Shown here: positions 52,201 through 60,719 of the stretch, in pieces
Position numbering within the stretch: position 1 is the first letter of the stretch
How the letters are laid out: the number at the start of each line of letters is the position of its first letter
Source of the DNA: an uncultured Bacteroidota bacterium
Lineage (GTDB): Bacteria > Bacteroidota > Bacteroidia > Chitinophagales > Chitinophagaceae
Length of the DNA stretch: 64,000 bases
Assembly (NCBI GenBank): GCA_903905065.1
Contig: CAIVEW010000050.1
Span: forward strand, 86,609 to 150,608
Reading direction: 5' to 3'
Notes under the pieces: model-generated
What the model was told of the DNA's origin: nothing
The model's input: the letters and a program-made list of their open reading frames with translations, nothing else
Database searches by the model: none
Program-made: the position numbers and the translations under genes

Positions 52201-52565
52201 CTATTGTCATGACGTCACTCGCTTTCATACTTGGCGTGCTTCCGCTGATGCTTGCTACGGGTGCAGGTGCCGTTGCCCGGCGCACAATTGGTTTTACTGT
52301 GTTTGGTGGTATGCTCGCGGCGTCCACACTGGCGATCTTCATTGTGCCGGTTCTATTTGTCATCATCACAAAGGTATCTTACGGTAAAAAGAAGCTTGAA
52401 TACCTGATAGCCCACCACGATGAACTAATGGAAAAGGCCGAAAAAGTGGAGGCGGAAAACATCGATCCTGAACTGGAGTACGAAATTCAAAAGTCCCGCG
52501 AATTGAACAAACCTGAAGGAGACCAAAAAAATGAAAACAAAAATGATGGTAACGAAAAGGAGTGA
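49263..52565 (+). CDS. RND efflux pump inner-membrane transporter, copy 1
   Basis: A hydrophobe/amphiphile efflux-1 type RND protein of the AcrB/MexF class. It has 12 spans in two halves with large periplasmic domains. The proton-relay residues are D409-D410 in GIVVDDAIIVVE and K947 in GLAAKNAILIVEF. The N-terminus MIANTFIKRPVTAIVISIVL is nearly identical to the next gene. Length 1100 includes a hydrophilic acidic tail. Substrates are unknown. Confidence 0.95.
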   Translation: MIANTFIKRPVTAIVISIVLAITGIICIFNLPIDQYPDITPPVVQVNGQFTGADAQTVEQTVATPIEQQVNGTPGMEYMQSNNTNNGIMQMNVTFKIGTDIDIATLDVQNRVSIASPLLPAVVSRLGLTVRAVNPSMLMMVAIYAPKGSHDITFLDNYTNIFVQDALLRVPGVGSINRFTDDFSMRIWMNPERMASYSLTPSDVIAALNAQNVQVAAGSAGVPPQTKTQTFELGILVNGRLSKVTDFENVIVKTVPATGELVHLKDVARVELGKFTFSSNSFVDGKRASYLLIYQAPGSNALETADGVYSTLAQLRKSFPADVDYSVPFESVTVVKVSMKDVVITLLLTLGLVAIVVYLFLQNFRSTLIPVLAIPVSILGTFCFFIPLGFTINTLTMFGFVLAIGIVVDDAIIVVESVQHYIDEKGMSAKEATYQAMKDISAPVVAIALILAAVFVPVGFIPGIVGRLYQQFAITIAISVILSAFIALSLTPALCTLLLKPSATKDKKVKGLDRLFARFNNWFDKVTDKYTNGVKRSIKGARYVVIILVCICVAAVFMFKHKSAGFIPSEDDGNLYVTFQLPPAYATSQSVAVMQRLMKVVESTPGVGHYAALSGLNVVTNATNSNCGTIYIQLKPWDERKKGSEIVPGIIGELQKRIDSAGINNANVQVIQPSPIPGVGSTVGFSFQIEQRNTNDDVHAFENVVNKFIAEAKKDPAIASAYTYYSAHTPNVNLTVDREKCEKLGVNIADVFTTIQAYMGSLYINDFTTYNRTFHVVVQADTAFRQLVSDMDKYYVRNQAGAMVPLGSVISSEPTEAAPLISHFNIFRSAEIDGAPAEGYSSTQTLDALKKIADRVLPQGYAYEYSGLSYEEIKAGAATIYIFIFSITFVFLFLAALYESWSVPFSVLLAVPIGAFGAILTLIFLPRITNNVYAQIGLITLIGLAAKNAILIVEFAKVRVDRGEELIKSTLEAVKLRLRPIVMTSLAFILGVLPLMLATGAGAVARRTIGFTVFGGMLAASTLAIFIVPVLFVIITKVSYGKKKLEYLIAHHDELMEKAEKVEAENIDPELEYEIQKSRELNKPEGDQKNENKNDGNEKE

Positions 52566-52679
52566 TACTATGTATGGGAACTTTTTTTGGATGCTAAATG
52601 AACGAATTTATAGTGAGTAAACGATTTGCTGTATGCAAAGACTTCGAAAGAGACATTGTACGTAGCTCACGCTACTTCA

Positions 52680-52698
52680 CCCTCTCCTTAGGAGAGGG
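52680..52698. repeat. REP-like hairpin between the two RND genes
   Basis: CCCTCTCC and GGAGAGGG around TTA form a perfect 8-bp stem, followed by a second partial GGGGAGAGG arm. It sits in the 182-base gap between the pump genes. Confidence 0.6.
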
Positions 52699-52712
52699 GC
52701 GGGGAGAGGTCT

Positions 52713-52747
52713 CCTTGAATTTTAACTTTTGAATTTTGACTTGAAAA
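52713..52747 (+). repeat. Heptanucleotide array before RND gene 2
   Basis: The leader reads as CCTTGAA, TTTTAAC, TTTTGAA, TTTTGAC, TTGAAAA, ending just before the ATG. It matches the order of the array before copy 1, so the leader was duplicated together with the gene. Confidence 0.6.
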
Positions 52748-55700
52748 ATGATCGCTAATACATTCATAAAACGCCCGGTTACCGCTATCGTTATCTCGAT
52801 AGTGTTAATGATATCGGGTGCTATATGCATATTCAATCTTGCGGTCGATCAGTACCCCAATATCTCACCGCCCTCTGTCTCCATCTCCGGCCAGTATACG
52901 GGTGCCGATGCACAAACAGTGGAGCAGACGGTGGCAACACCTATTGAAGAGCAGGTGAATGGCACTCCCGGTATGGAGTACATGCAGAGTACCAATACCA
53001 ACACCGGGGCAGTAAGCATCAGCGTAACATTCAATATTGGCACCAATGTGCACATTGCAGCACTCAATGTGCAGAACCGTGTAGGTATTGCCACCCCGTT
53101 ATTGCCGTCTGTCGTTAGCCGTCTTGGTATGACAGTTCGTGCAAAGAATCCAAGCATGTTGATGATGGTCGCAGTCTATTCGCCCAAAGGCAGCCACGAC
53201 AGGCCCTTTATCGACAACTACTCCAACATCTTCATACAGGACGCGCTGTTGCGCGTACCGGGTGTGGGGGACATCACTGCGCGAACGGATCACTTCAGCA
53301 TGCGTATATGGATGGATCCGGAGAAGATGGCGGCCCACAGCCTCACGCCGACTGATGTTATTGCGGCCTTGAACGCCCAAAATGTGCAAGTGGCCGCCGG
53401 TGCCGCTGGCGCGCCGCCCCAGCAAAATTCACAGACATTTGAACTGGGCATTCTCGTAAATGGAATGTTGAAAAACACTGCTGACTTTGAAAAGGTGGTT
53501 GTTAAAACTATTCCTGCAACTGGGGAGTTGGTCTATCTTAAAGACGTTGCCCGGGTGGAGCTCGGAAAGTTCACATTTTCCAGCAACTCTTTTGTTGATG
53601 GAAAGCCGGCGTCCTATCTCATGATATATCAGGCTCCCGGCAGTAACGCGCTGGAGACAGCTAACAATGTATATGCGGCAATGGAACAGTTGAAGAAGGC
53701 TTTCCCTGCCGACATTGATTACAAAGTTCCATTCGAGTCGATAACTATTATTAAGGTATCTATACATGAGGTAATAGATACCCTCCTTAAGGCCTTGGGC
53801 CTTGTGGCGCTGGTTGTGCTGTTGTTTCTGCAGAACCTGCGTTCAACGCTCATTCCTATTATGGCCATTCCTGTGTCCATACTCGGCACCTTCTGTTTCT
53901 TTATTCCGCTGGGCTTCACGGTCAATACACTTACTATGTTCGGTTTCGTTCTGGCCATCGGCATAGTGGTTGACGACGCGATCATTGTGGTGGAAGCCGT
54001 GCAGCACTATATTGATGAATATGGAATGGCGGCAAAGGAGGCCACGTACCGGGCTATGAAAGATATATCTGCTCCGGTTGTGGCCATTGCACTCATCCTC
54101 GCCGCTGTGTTTGTACCGGTTGGGTTCATTCCGGGCATAGTTGGGCGATTATATCAGCAGTTTGCCATTACCATAGCCATATCGGTAATGCTGTCAGCGT
54201 TTATTGCGCTTTCATTAACTCCGGCGCTCTGCACCCTTCTTCTGAAGCCAACCCAAATTAATAAGGACTCTAAGTGGCTGGGTAAATTCTTCTTCCGTTT
54301 TAATGCATGGTTCGAAAGGGTTGCCGGCAAGTATGCCAACGGTGTGAAGCGCTGCATAAAGGGGGCGAGATATATCATTATTTTATTGGTTTGCATTTGC
54401 GTCGGAACAGTGATCTTGTTTATGAATAAACCAAAAGGGTTCATTCCTTCTGAAGATGACGGCAGGTTACAAATTACGTATCAGTTGCCTGAAGCCACCG
54501 CCACTACTCAATCCGTTGACTTTATTACAAAGCTCATGAATATTGTCGGGACTACTCCGGGCGTAAATCATTATGCAGCGATGTCAGGGCTCAACATACT
54601 TAACTCTGGTACGACTTCAAATTGCGGTACCATTTTCGTTATGCTCAAGCCCTGGGAAGAACGCTCGAACCCCGACCAGCAAGTAAATGGTACAGGAGGG
54701 ATCATTGCCGTGATCAAAAAGCGTATTGCGGCTGCAGGACTAAAAAATGCTAATGTCGTCGTTGCGGCGCCTGCGCCTATACGAGGTATTGGCCAGGCGG
54801 CGGGGTTCAGTATGGAGATAGAGCAAAGCAGTACAACAGATGATGTACATCAATTTGAAACAGTAGTTAAGAGGTTTGTCGATGCCTTACATAAGAACCC
54901 TGCCACTGCAAGCGCGTATAGTTATTATTCTGCACATACGCCTAGCATAGACCTTTCACTGGACCGGGACAAATGTGAAAAACTCGGCGTAAACGTTTCC
55001 GACGTTTTTACAACGATGCAGGCTTATATGGGCAGCCTTTTTGTCAACAACTTTACACTTTACAATCGCACCTATCACGTGGTGGTGCAGGCGGATACTA
55101 CCTTTCGCGCACTTATAGGCGATATGAACAAATATTATGTGCGCAATCAATCGGGGGCAATGGTTCCGCTCAGTACGCTTATCACTTACAAGGCAACAGA
55201 GGCACCTCCGTTGGTCACGCATTTTAATATATTCCGGTCTGCTAATGTTGGCGGCCAGAGTGTGCAGGGATACAGCAGCGGGCAGGCAATTGAGGTGCTC
55301 AAGGAGACCGCGGCAAAGATCTTGCCACAAGGATACACCTATGAGTTCTCAGGTTTGAGTTACGAGGAGATAAAAGCGGGGAAGACCACTGTCTACATCT
55401 TTATCTTCTCCATCACTTTTGTGTTTCTCTTTCTTGCGGCACTGTACGAAAGCTGGTCAGTGCCATTTTCTGTGATGCTCGCCGTCCCTATCAGTGCATT
55501 TGGCGCTATTCTTATGCTCATATGCATACCCCGCCTTACCAACAATGTATACGCGCAAATTGGCCTCATTACCCTCATCGGCCTCTCTGCCAAAAACGCT
55601 ATACTCATTGTGGAATTCGCCAAGATCCGTGTGGATCGGGGAGAGGAGCTGATTAAATCTACACTCGAAGCTGTCAAGCTACGCCTTCGTCCCATCATCA

Positions 55701-56032
55701 TGACCTCCATGGCATTTATTCTTGGTGTATTGCCATTAGTATTCGCCACCGGCGCCGGTGCTGTGGCGCGCAACACTATTGGTTATACCGTACTCGGCGG
55801 AATGATCGCAGCTTCCTCACTAGCTATCTTCATTGTACCTGTGCTGTTTGTGGTCATTACGCGTTTCTCCTATGGCAAGAAAAAACTCGACTACCTGCTT
55901 GCTCATCATGATGAACTCATGGAAAAAGCAAAAAGAGCCGAGGAGCAAAACATAGACGCCGAGCTCGAATTCGAGATCGCCCACGATAGGGATAAAAAGA
56001 AACCGGGCGAAGAACAGTCTGAGAGACAGTAA
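52748..56032 (+). CDS. RND efflux pump inner-membrane transporter, copy 2
   Basis: Paralogue of copy 1 (1094 residues), with D409-D410 and K949 at the same sites and the same overall plan. Differences are concentrated in the periplasmic porter loops (for example residues about 590-700). Two tandem RND genes after a single adaptor and TolC recall the MdtBC heterotrimer of E. coli; hetero-oligomer formation is possible, but both copies keep their own proton relay. C-terminal tail is charged (AEEQNIDAELEFEIAHDRDK). Confidence 0.95.
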   Translation: MIANTFIKRPVTAIVISIVLMISGAICIFNLAVDQYPNISPPSVSISGQYTGADAQTVEQTVATPIEEQVNGTPGMEYMQSTNTNTGAVSISVTFNIGTNVHIAALNVQNRVGIATPLLPSVVSRLGMTVRAKNPSMLMMVAVYSPKGSHDRPFIDNYSNIFIQDALLRVPGVGDITARTDHFSMRIWMDPEKMAAHSLTPTDVIAALNAQNVQVAAGAAGAPPQQNSQTFELGILVNGMLKNTADFEKVVVKTIPATGELVYLKDVARVELGKFTFSSNSFVDGKPASYLMIYQAPGSNALETANNVYAAMEQLKKAFPADIDYKVPFESITIIKVSIHEVIDTLLKALGLVALVVLLFLQNLRSTLIPIMAIPVSILGTFCFFIPLGFTVNTLTMFGFVLAIGIVVDDAIIVVEAVQHYIDEYGMAAKEATYRAMKDISAPVVAIALILAAVFVPVGFIPGIVGRLYQQFAITIAISVMLSAFIALSLTPALCTLLLKPTQINKDSKWLGKFFFRFNAWFERVAGKYANGVKRCIKGARYIIILLVCICVGTVILFMNKPKGFIPSEDDGRLQITYQLPEATATTQSVDFITKLMNIVGTTPGVNHYAAMSGLNILNSGTTSNCGTIFVMLKPWEERSNPDQQVNGTGGIIAVIKKRIAAAGLKNANVVVAAPAPIRGIGQAAGFSMEIEQSSTTDDVHQFETVVKRFVDALHKNPATASAYSYYSAHTPSIDLSLDRDKCEKLGVNVSDVFTTMQAYMGSLFVNNFTLYNRTYHVVVQADTTFRALIGDMNKYYVRNQSGAMVPLSTLITYKATEAPPLVTHFNIFRSANVGGQSVQGYSSGQAIEVLKETAAKILPQGYTYEFSGLSYEEIKAGKTTVYIFIFSITFVFLFLAALYESWSVPFSVMLAVPISAFGAILMLICIPRLTNNVYAQIGLITLIGLSAKNAILIVEFAKIRVDRGEELIKSTLEAVKLRLRPIIMTSMAFILGVLPLVFATGAGAVARNTIGYTVLGGMIAASSLAIFIVPVLFVVITRFSYGKKKLDYLLAHHDELMEKAKRAEEQNIDAELEFEIAHDRDKKKPGEEQSERQ

Positions 56033-56109
56033 CAAATATGGTTGGCATAAGACAAACGATTAGCACTTAGCCGCAAATCAGTAATCTTTACTAATTTGGT
56101 GCATAACTT

Positions 56110-57294
56110 ATGTTGATCAAATGCATTGTTTTTTATCTTGCGCTCCTGTTACCTGCCTATTGCCGGGCACAGGGTATATACGATACTACAATCAAACCTG
56201 CTGATGCTATGCCAGAGCGGTATGTGCCGCAACTAAAAGGTAAACGGGTAGCCCTCGTCATCAACCAAACGAGTACGATAGGGAACGTCAGTTTGCTCGA
56301 TCTGCTAAGAAGCTCGGGGGTAAATGTTGTACGGATATTTGTACCGGAACATGGCTTCCGCGGAAGTGAAGACGCTGGCGCAAATGTGGAAAACGCTATA
56401 GACAGTGCTACGGGGCTGCCGGTGGTAAGCCTCTACGGCAAACATAAGAAGCCAACTGCCGAAGATCTTGCGGACGTGGATATAGTTGCGTATGACCTGC
56501 AAGACGTCGGGGTCCGGTTCTACACGTACATCTCCACACTGCAATATGTAATGGAGGCCTGCGGGCAAAATCACAGGCGACTTATGATACTGGACCGCCC
56601 GAACCCCAATGGGTTTTATGTGGATGGTCCTGTGCTGGATACCGCTTACCGTTCCTTCGTGGGAATGCAGCCTATTCCAATAGTGTATGGCATGACGGCT
56701 GGCGAATACGCAAAAATGCTGGCTGGTGAGCGTTGGTGTACCGGCGTTGAAAAACTTGATATGATGGTTGTGAAATGTGCCAATTACGCACACGAAAAGA
56801 AATATAAACTCCCGGTGGCCCCATCTCCAAACCTGCGCACAATGGCTGCCGTATATGCTTATCCTTCTTTGTGCTTATTGGAAGGCTCGGTAATCAGTGT
56901 TGGACGCGGTACCGAGTTCCCATTCCAGCAATACGGCCATCCTGAGCTCGACAGCACAAAGTATAAGAATGCCTTTACGCCAAAGGGTGGCGAGGGAGCG
57001 AAAAACCCTCCCTATGAATCAAAGCGTTGTTATGGGAAAATGACGGGAAAGAGCGATGCTGATATACTGAACATAATTGGCAGTGAACTTTACCTGGGTT
57101 GGTTGATCACCACGTACGCTGATTACCCCGACAAAGAAAATTTTTTCAATGCCTTTTTTGTGAAACTAGCTGGCTCACCGGAATTGGAAAACGACATAAA
57201 AAATAATGTGCGGGAAATTGAGATCCGCAAAAAGTGGGAACCAGGATTGAATTCTTTTAAGATAATCAGGAAGAAATATTTGCTTTATGAATGA
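56110..57294 (+). CDS. namZ: NamZ-type exo-beta-N-acetylmuramidase (DUF1343)
   Basis: A secreted hydrolase that removes terminal MurNAc from peptidoglycan fragments, part of cell-wall recycling. Signal peptide (MLIKCIVFYLALLLPAYCRA); family motifs VALVINQTSTIG, FVPEHGFRGSEDAGANVE, VAYDLQDVGVRFYTYISTL, LDRPNPNG and RGTEFPFQQYG. Length 394 is typical. It lies 77 bases after the second RND gene on the same strand; no amgK or murU gene is adjacent. Confidence 0.9.
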   Translation: MLIKCIVFYLALLLPAYCRAQGIYDTTIKPADAMPERYVPQLKGKRVALVINQTSTIGNVSLLDLLRSSGVNVVRIFVPEHGFRGSEDAGANVENAIDSATGLPVVSLYGKHKKPTAEDLADVDIVAYDLQDVGVRFYTYISTLQYVMEACGQNHRRLMILDRPNPNGFYVDGPVLDTAYRSFVGMQPIPIVYGMTAGEYAKMLAGERWCTGVEKLDMMVVKCANYAHEKKYKLPVAPSPNLRTMAAVYAYPSLCLLEGSVISVGRGTEFPFQQYGHPELDSTKYKNAFTPKGGEGAKNPPYESKRCYGKMTGKSDADILNIIGSELYLGWLITTYADYPDKENFFNAFFVKLAGSPELENDIKNNVREIEIRKKWEPGLNSFKIIRKKYLLYE

Positions 57295-57448
57295 ACTTGG
57301 ATAGTCGCGTGAGAAATAACGAGTCTTGAAGTATTAACCTTCAGTTGAAGTTCGCGGTACATCGACTGGTAAAGCTTTTCGGCTAAATGCTACATTGAGT
57401 CGGGCTTCGGTAGGATTAACGAAGTGCATAGAAAAAAAATTATTACTT

Positions 57449-57456
57449 TATCTTTG
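57449..57456 (+). promoter_or_regulatory. Promoter -7 box of the Spy-like gene
   Basis: TATCTTTG is an exact match to TAnnTTTG, 65 bases before the ATG at 57522, implying a leader of about 60 bases. Confidence 0.55.
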
Positions 57457-57521
57457 TTTTGGAGGAAATGCCCTAATTTAGTCGCTTATTATAACTTGTT
57501 TAACCCCAAAATTAAAAGGAT

Positions 57522-57956
57522 ATGAAAAAATTAATGATTACCTGTGTACTGCTTTCGTCTGCTGCGATATCATTTGCACAGTCAAACGCTGCAACAACTC
57601 CTGCCGCAACAGCTCAACAGGCACAGCAAGGCGCCCCTAACAGGCCGATGATGAACCCTGAGCAAATGGCTAAACGCCGTGCTACGATGGAGACGAAACA
57701 ATATGGATTTACTCCTGAGCAGACTACGAAGGCGGAAGCTGTTGAACTCGAGTACTTCCAGGCTATGGAGAAATACCGGGCTTCTGGTGTGCAGCCAAGC
57801 CAGGGCCAAAGAGGTAACCTTGATGCCAGGAGAGACGAGAAGATGAAAGAGCTGATGACTCCGGAACAGTATACAAAATTCCAGGCAGGGAGGAACAGGG
57901 AGCGCATGGCACCAAATACACCGCCAAATGCACCACAGGCTGCTCCAAAGAACTAA
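57522..57956 (+). CDS. Exported Spy/LTXXQ-like protein, P/Q-rich
   Basis: The 144-residue product has a signal peptide (MKKLMITCVLLSSAAISFAQ), a low-complexity A/Q/P-rich stretch (residues 22-50), a helical centre (MMNPEQMAKRRATMETKQYG, FTPEQTTKAEAVELEYFQAM) and a C-terminal ELMTPEQYTKFQAGR, a LTPEQ-like motif found in Spy/CpxP-type periplasmic chaperones. Its tail is again proline-rich. The match is at motif level only. Followed by a terminator. Confidence 0.65.
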   Translation: MKKLMITCVLLSSAAISFAQSNAATTPAATAQQAQQGAPNRPMMNPEQMAKRRATMETKQYGFTPEQTTKAEAVELEYFQAMEKYRASGVQPSQGQRGNLDARRDEKMKELMTPEQYTKFQAGRNRERMAPNTPPNAPQAAPKN

Positions 57957-57984
57957 TAAAAGAAGGTGAATTTTAATAATAAAA

Positions 57985-58005
57985 CCGCCTGAGAAATACA
58001 GGCGG
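57985..58005 (+). terminator. Intrinsic terminator after the Spy-like gene
   Basis: CCGCCTG and CAGGCGG pair around a seven-base loop, followed by CTTTCTATTTT. It lies between convergent genes and could also stop the minus-strand dioxygenase transcript, which has AAAA on the other side. Confidence 0.75.
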
Positions 58006-58036
58006 CTTTCTATTTTAAGTAAGTTTTTGCGCAGTT

Positions 58037-59068
58037 TTATTCTTTGTAGTTGAGTTCGGTCACCACTTTTTCCGGGAGCTTTGGCAATAAATGGCGAGGC
58101 AGTAAGAATGAAGTGAGCTCAGCGAGCTCTTTGAACACATAGTGGCTGTCGGCTGCGCCACGCAGGTATTCAGCACCGGAACTACCGCCGGTTCCTACGC
58201 GTTTTCCAATGGTGCGTTGCACCATATGTATATGCCGGTGCCGCCACATGGAAAGCATTTCATCGATTTCCAAAAGTGTGCTTAGCAGGTCATACGGCAG
58301 TTGTAGCAGCGGGTGGTCGCGGTAAAGCATAATAAACAGCGCGTTGCGGCTGGCGTCGGCGCTGAATGAACGGCCCTCCGGGTAGGTGGCATCATCAATG
58401 AAAATGGAGTCAAATATCCATAAATTGGGCTGCTCCACAGCCATCAGGCTACTCTCATACACATCGCGGTAGGTCTGCCAGAAAGACGCTGCATTACCCT
58501 CCCAGTATTCCTTGTTCTTTACAAATGGCATCCGCTCCAGCCACTCGTTCAGCAATACCAGTAATGATCTTTGATGCTCCGAGTCTTTTACTCTTTCTAT
58601 GTCTTTAGTGGTCAGTTGCGACAGATAATAAGCCTTTCCGTAGCGGTGCTCGTAATTAAGGCCTAGCGTCGCCTCGATCATTTTGAATTGTATGCTTTGG
58701 AACCCGGACGCCGGACGGAGCAGGTCGCGAAAGTCGAGAAAATCCAGGGGGGTCATCGTTTCCAGCACACCCATCTGGGTAACTGCAACCTGCAATATTG
58801 CACAGACGCGCTTCAGCCGGTGTACGCTATTGTAAATGTCCGGGGTATTGTTGTGAATATTGGGTTGATTGAATATCTCCCTCACTAAAGAGAGCTCATG
58901 CAATATCTGCTTGAACCACAATTCATAGGTCTGGTGAATGATGATGAACAGCATCTCGTCATCGGCCCTGATGCCTTCTTTTGCGCTTTCAGGGTGCTGG
59001 GCATTAAGTATCTTGTCGAGTTGCAGATAGTCACTATAATAAACGGGGGCACGTTCTTTTTTTTCCAT
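58037..59068 (-). CDS. kynA: Tryptophan 2,3-dioxygenase
   Basis: The heme enzyme opens the indole ring of L-tryptophan to N-formylkynurenine, the first step of the kynurenine pathway. Signs are YSDYLQLDKILNAQ, FIIIHQTYELWFKQ with the substrate-site residues, FLDFRDLLRPASGFQSIQF, and WRHRHIHMVQRTIGKRVGTGGSSG, where a histidine binds heme and GTGGSSG is near the substrate. Length 343 is longer than the usual 280 or so of proteobacterial TDO, but common in Bacteroidota. Next genes of the pathway (kynB, kynU) are not nearby. 55 bases downstream of yeiH on the same strand. Confidence 0.93.
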   Translation of the reverse strand: MEKKERAPVYYSDYLQLDKILNAQHPESAKEGIRADDEMLFIIIHQTYELWFKQILHELSLVREIFNQPNIHNNTPDIYNSVHRLKRVCAILQVAVTQMGVLETMTPLDFLDFRDLLRPASGFQSIQFKMIEATLGLNYEHRYGKAYYLSQLTTKDIERVKDSEHQRSLLVLLNEWLERMPFVKNKEYWEGNAASFWQTYRDVYESSLMAVEQPNLWIFDSIFIDDATYPEGRSFSADASRNALFIMLYRDHPLLQLPYDLLSTLLEIDEMLSMWRHRHIHMVQRTIGKRVGTGGSSGAEYLRGAADSHYVFKELAELTSFLLPRHLLPKLPEKVVTELNYKE

Positions 59069-59123
59069 GCGGTTAAATTACGAAAAGTTATTCGAAGCCT
59101 AAAAATTCTATATAATTATATTG

Positions 59124-60137
59124 TTATAATACACTTTTTATGACTAATAATGAAACGCTGCCAATAATAGCCCACAATAAAATGCCCTGCAGTATTGGCC
59201 GCCATCCTACCTGCCTGATCGTTTTTAGCGATAACCCGGAGCCAATAAGAAATAATGTAATCACCAATCCTTTTCTGCCGAACATAAATGCATAGTCAAA
59301 AATGGTGCCGCCGCCTATCTTATTGCTGAGAAACGGAAGGTAATGCGGCAGGTAAGTAGATATAAGAATTGCCAGGACGAAATAAAATATGAAATAAGGT
59401 ATTTTGATCTTGCCCTGGCTCTTCTGGAAATACGCTGTCACCAGGGAAAGAGGTATGATCCACAAGGCACGTTCCAGCTTGATAGTGGTAGCTATCTGCA
59501 GTGCTTTGTCTGCAAGCCTTTTGCGGACCTCGGGATCAGGATCGTTCACAATGTATTTTGCCGCAGCGCCAACCACGGAACTGGTATCATGAATAGCGAT
59601 AGCACACCAGGTGCCGAATTGCTGCGGACTCAGTCCAAACAGATGGCCGAGCATTGGAAATATGAACAATGCAATGGAATTTAGGATGAAGATGGTGCCT
59701 AGCGATACGCTTATTTCATTGTCGTCGGCCTTGATGATAGGGGCAATGGCAGCAATAGCACTACCACCGCATATTGCGGTGCCATTAGAGATAAGTTGAG
59801 ATATTTTCTTGTCAATATTTAGTTTTTTGCCTATCCAGTATCCGGCCAACAACGTAATTGCAATCGTGCCAACGGTAAATAGAAAACCTTCCTTACCCGC
59901 TTTCATCGCTTCACCGAAATCTATTTTAAAACCAAGGCAAACGACAGAAACCTGTAGCAGCAGGGTAGTGGCCTTCTTATTCAGGTGTAAGAACGGATGC
60001 CCGATCACCAGCGCGATAACGAGGCCCATAAGCAGCGCAACAGGAGGATCTACTTTGAAGACGATACAAACAATGAGGCAAAGCGCAAAAATTATTTGCC
60101 TTAAAGTATTGGGTAAATTGAGTAATGTTGTTGTCAT
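59124..60137 (-). CDS. yeiH: YeiH/UPF0324-family membrane protein
   Basis: An inner-membrane protein of 337 residues with ten or so hydrophobic spans and the family motifs LLQVSVVCLGFKIDF, ISNGTAICGGSAIAAIAP and AIAIHDTSSVVGAA. The family is annotated as putative sulfate exporter because related proteins occur next to taurine degradation genes; the real substrate is not settled. A -7 box lies 41 bases upstream of the ATG. It may form an operon with the tryptophan dioxygenase gene downstream. Confidence 0.85.
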   Translation of the reverse strand: MTTTLLNLPNTLRQIIFALCLIVCIVFKVDPPVALLMGLVIALVIGHPFLHLNKKATTLLLQVSVVCLGFKIDFGEAMKAGKEGFLFTVGTIAITLLAGYWIGKKLNIDKKISQLISNGTAICGGSAIAAIAPIIKADDNEISVSLGTIFILNSIALFIFPMLGHLFGLSPQQFGTWCAIAIHDTSSVVGAAAKYIVNDPDPEVRKRLADKALQIATTIKLERALWIIPLSLVTAYFQKSQGKIKIPYFIFYFVLAILISTYLPHYLPFLSNKIGGGTIFDYAFMFGRKGLVITLFLIGSGLSLKTIRQVGWRPILQGILLWAIIGSVSLLVIKSVL

Positions 60138-60178
60138 TAATTGATATTTGCACGATATTTATAAGGGTAATTCAGAGC

Positions 60179-60186
60179 CAAAGATA
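60179..60186 (-). promoter_or_regulatory. Promoter -7 box of yeiH
   Basis: TATCTTTG on the minus strand, exact match, 41 bases before the yeiH ATG; it is 6 bases upstream of the divergent DMP19 gene start. Confidence 0.45.
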
Positions 60187-60191
60187 ATATT

Positions 60192-60701
60192 ATGAGCAGC
60201 AATTTTCTGCCATTTGTAAGCAATGATGCAATTAAAAACGCACTGGCATCAGGAGATAATGATAAACTCTATGATCTCCTGGTTGAACCGCTTCACGAAG
60301 AGTTGTATCGCCGCAGTACATTCGACTTTCTCGATGACCTTTCTGATGGCCAGCAATTACTGCTAACCTACGACTACCTGCGGACACAGGTAGGGCAGGG
60401 TGGCTTCATTCAATTTATACACAATGGCTATGTGGGCCTGCTGCCGTCTATGATCGAGCAGCTATATATCGTTGGTGCCGGCGACATGGCAAATGTGCTG
60501 GACGATGTGCTGAAGGTCTACGTGCTTAATCTCGACTTGCTAAACAAAGCGAAAAGTGTACAGGAATTTGCCCAGCTTTATGATGAGCTAAAGGAGTTTG
60601 AAGTAATAGAGGAACGGTATAATGCAGTGAAACTGGAGACAATAAAGAAGATGCTGGAGTATGCGGCTGGGCATTTGGATCAGTTTGTGAAAAATTCCTG
60701 A
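60192..60701 (+). CDS. DMP19 (DUF4375) family protein
   Basis: A cytosolic helical protein of 169 residues. The segment DGQQLLLTYDYLRTQVGQGG followed by FIQFIHNGYVGLLPSMIEQL resembles the DMP19/DUF4375 domain (N-terminal DLSDGQ, central G-G-F-x-Q-F-x-x-N). The Neisseria member of this family is a DNA mimic, but a DNA-mimic role is not shown for this type; here net charge is moderately negative. Divergent from yeiH, and ends 18 bases before the convergent last gene of the pigment-like cluster. Confidence 0.6.
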   Translation: MSSNFLPFVSNDAIKNALASGDNDKLYDLLVEPLHEELYRRSTFDFLDDLSDGQQLLLTYDYLRTQVGQGGFIQFIHNGYVGLLPSMIEQLYIVGAGDMANVLDDVLKVYVLNLDLLNKAKSVQEFAQLYDELKEFEVIEERYNAVKLETIKKMLEYAAGHLDQFVKNS

Positions 60702-60719
60702 ACGTGATGAGAGGCCGGG

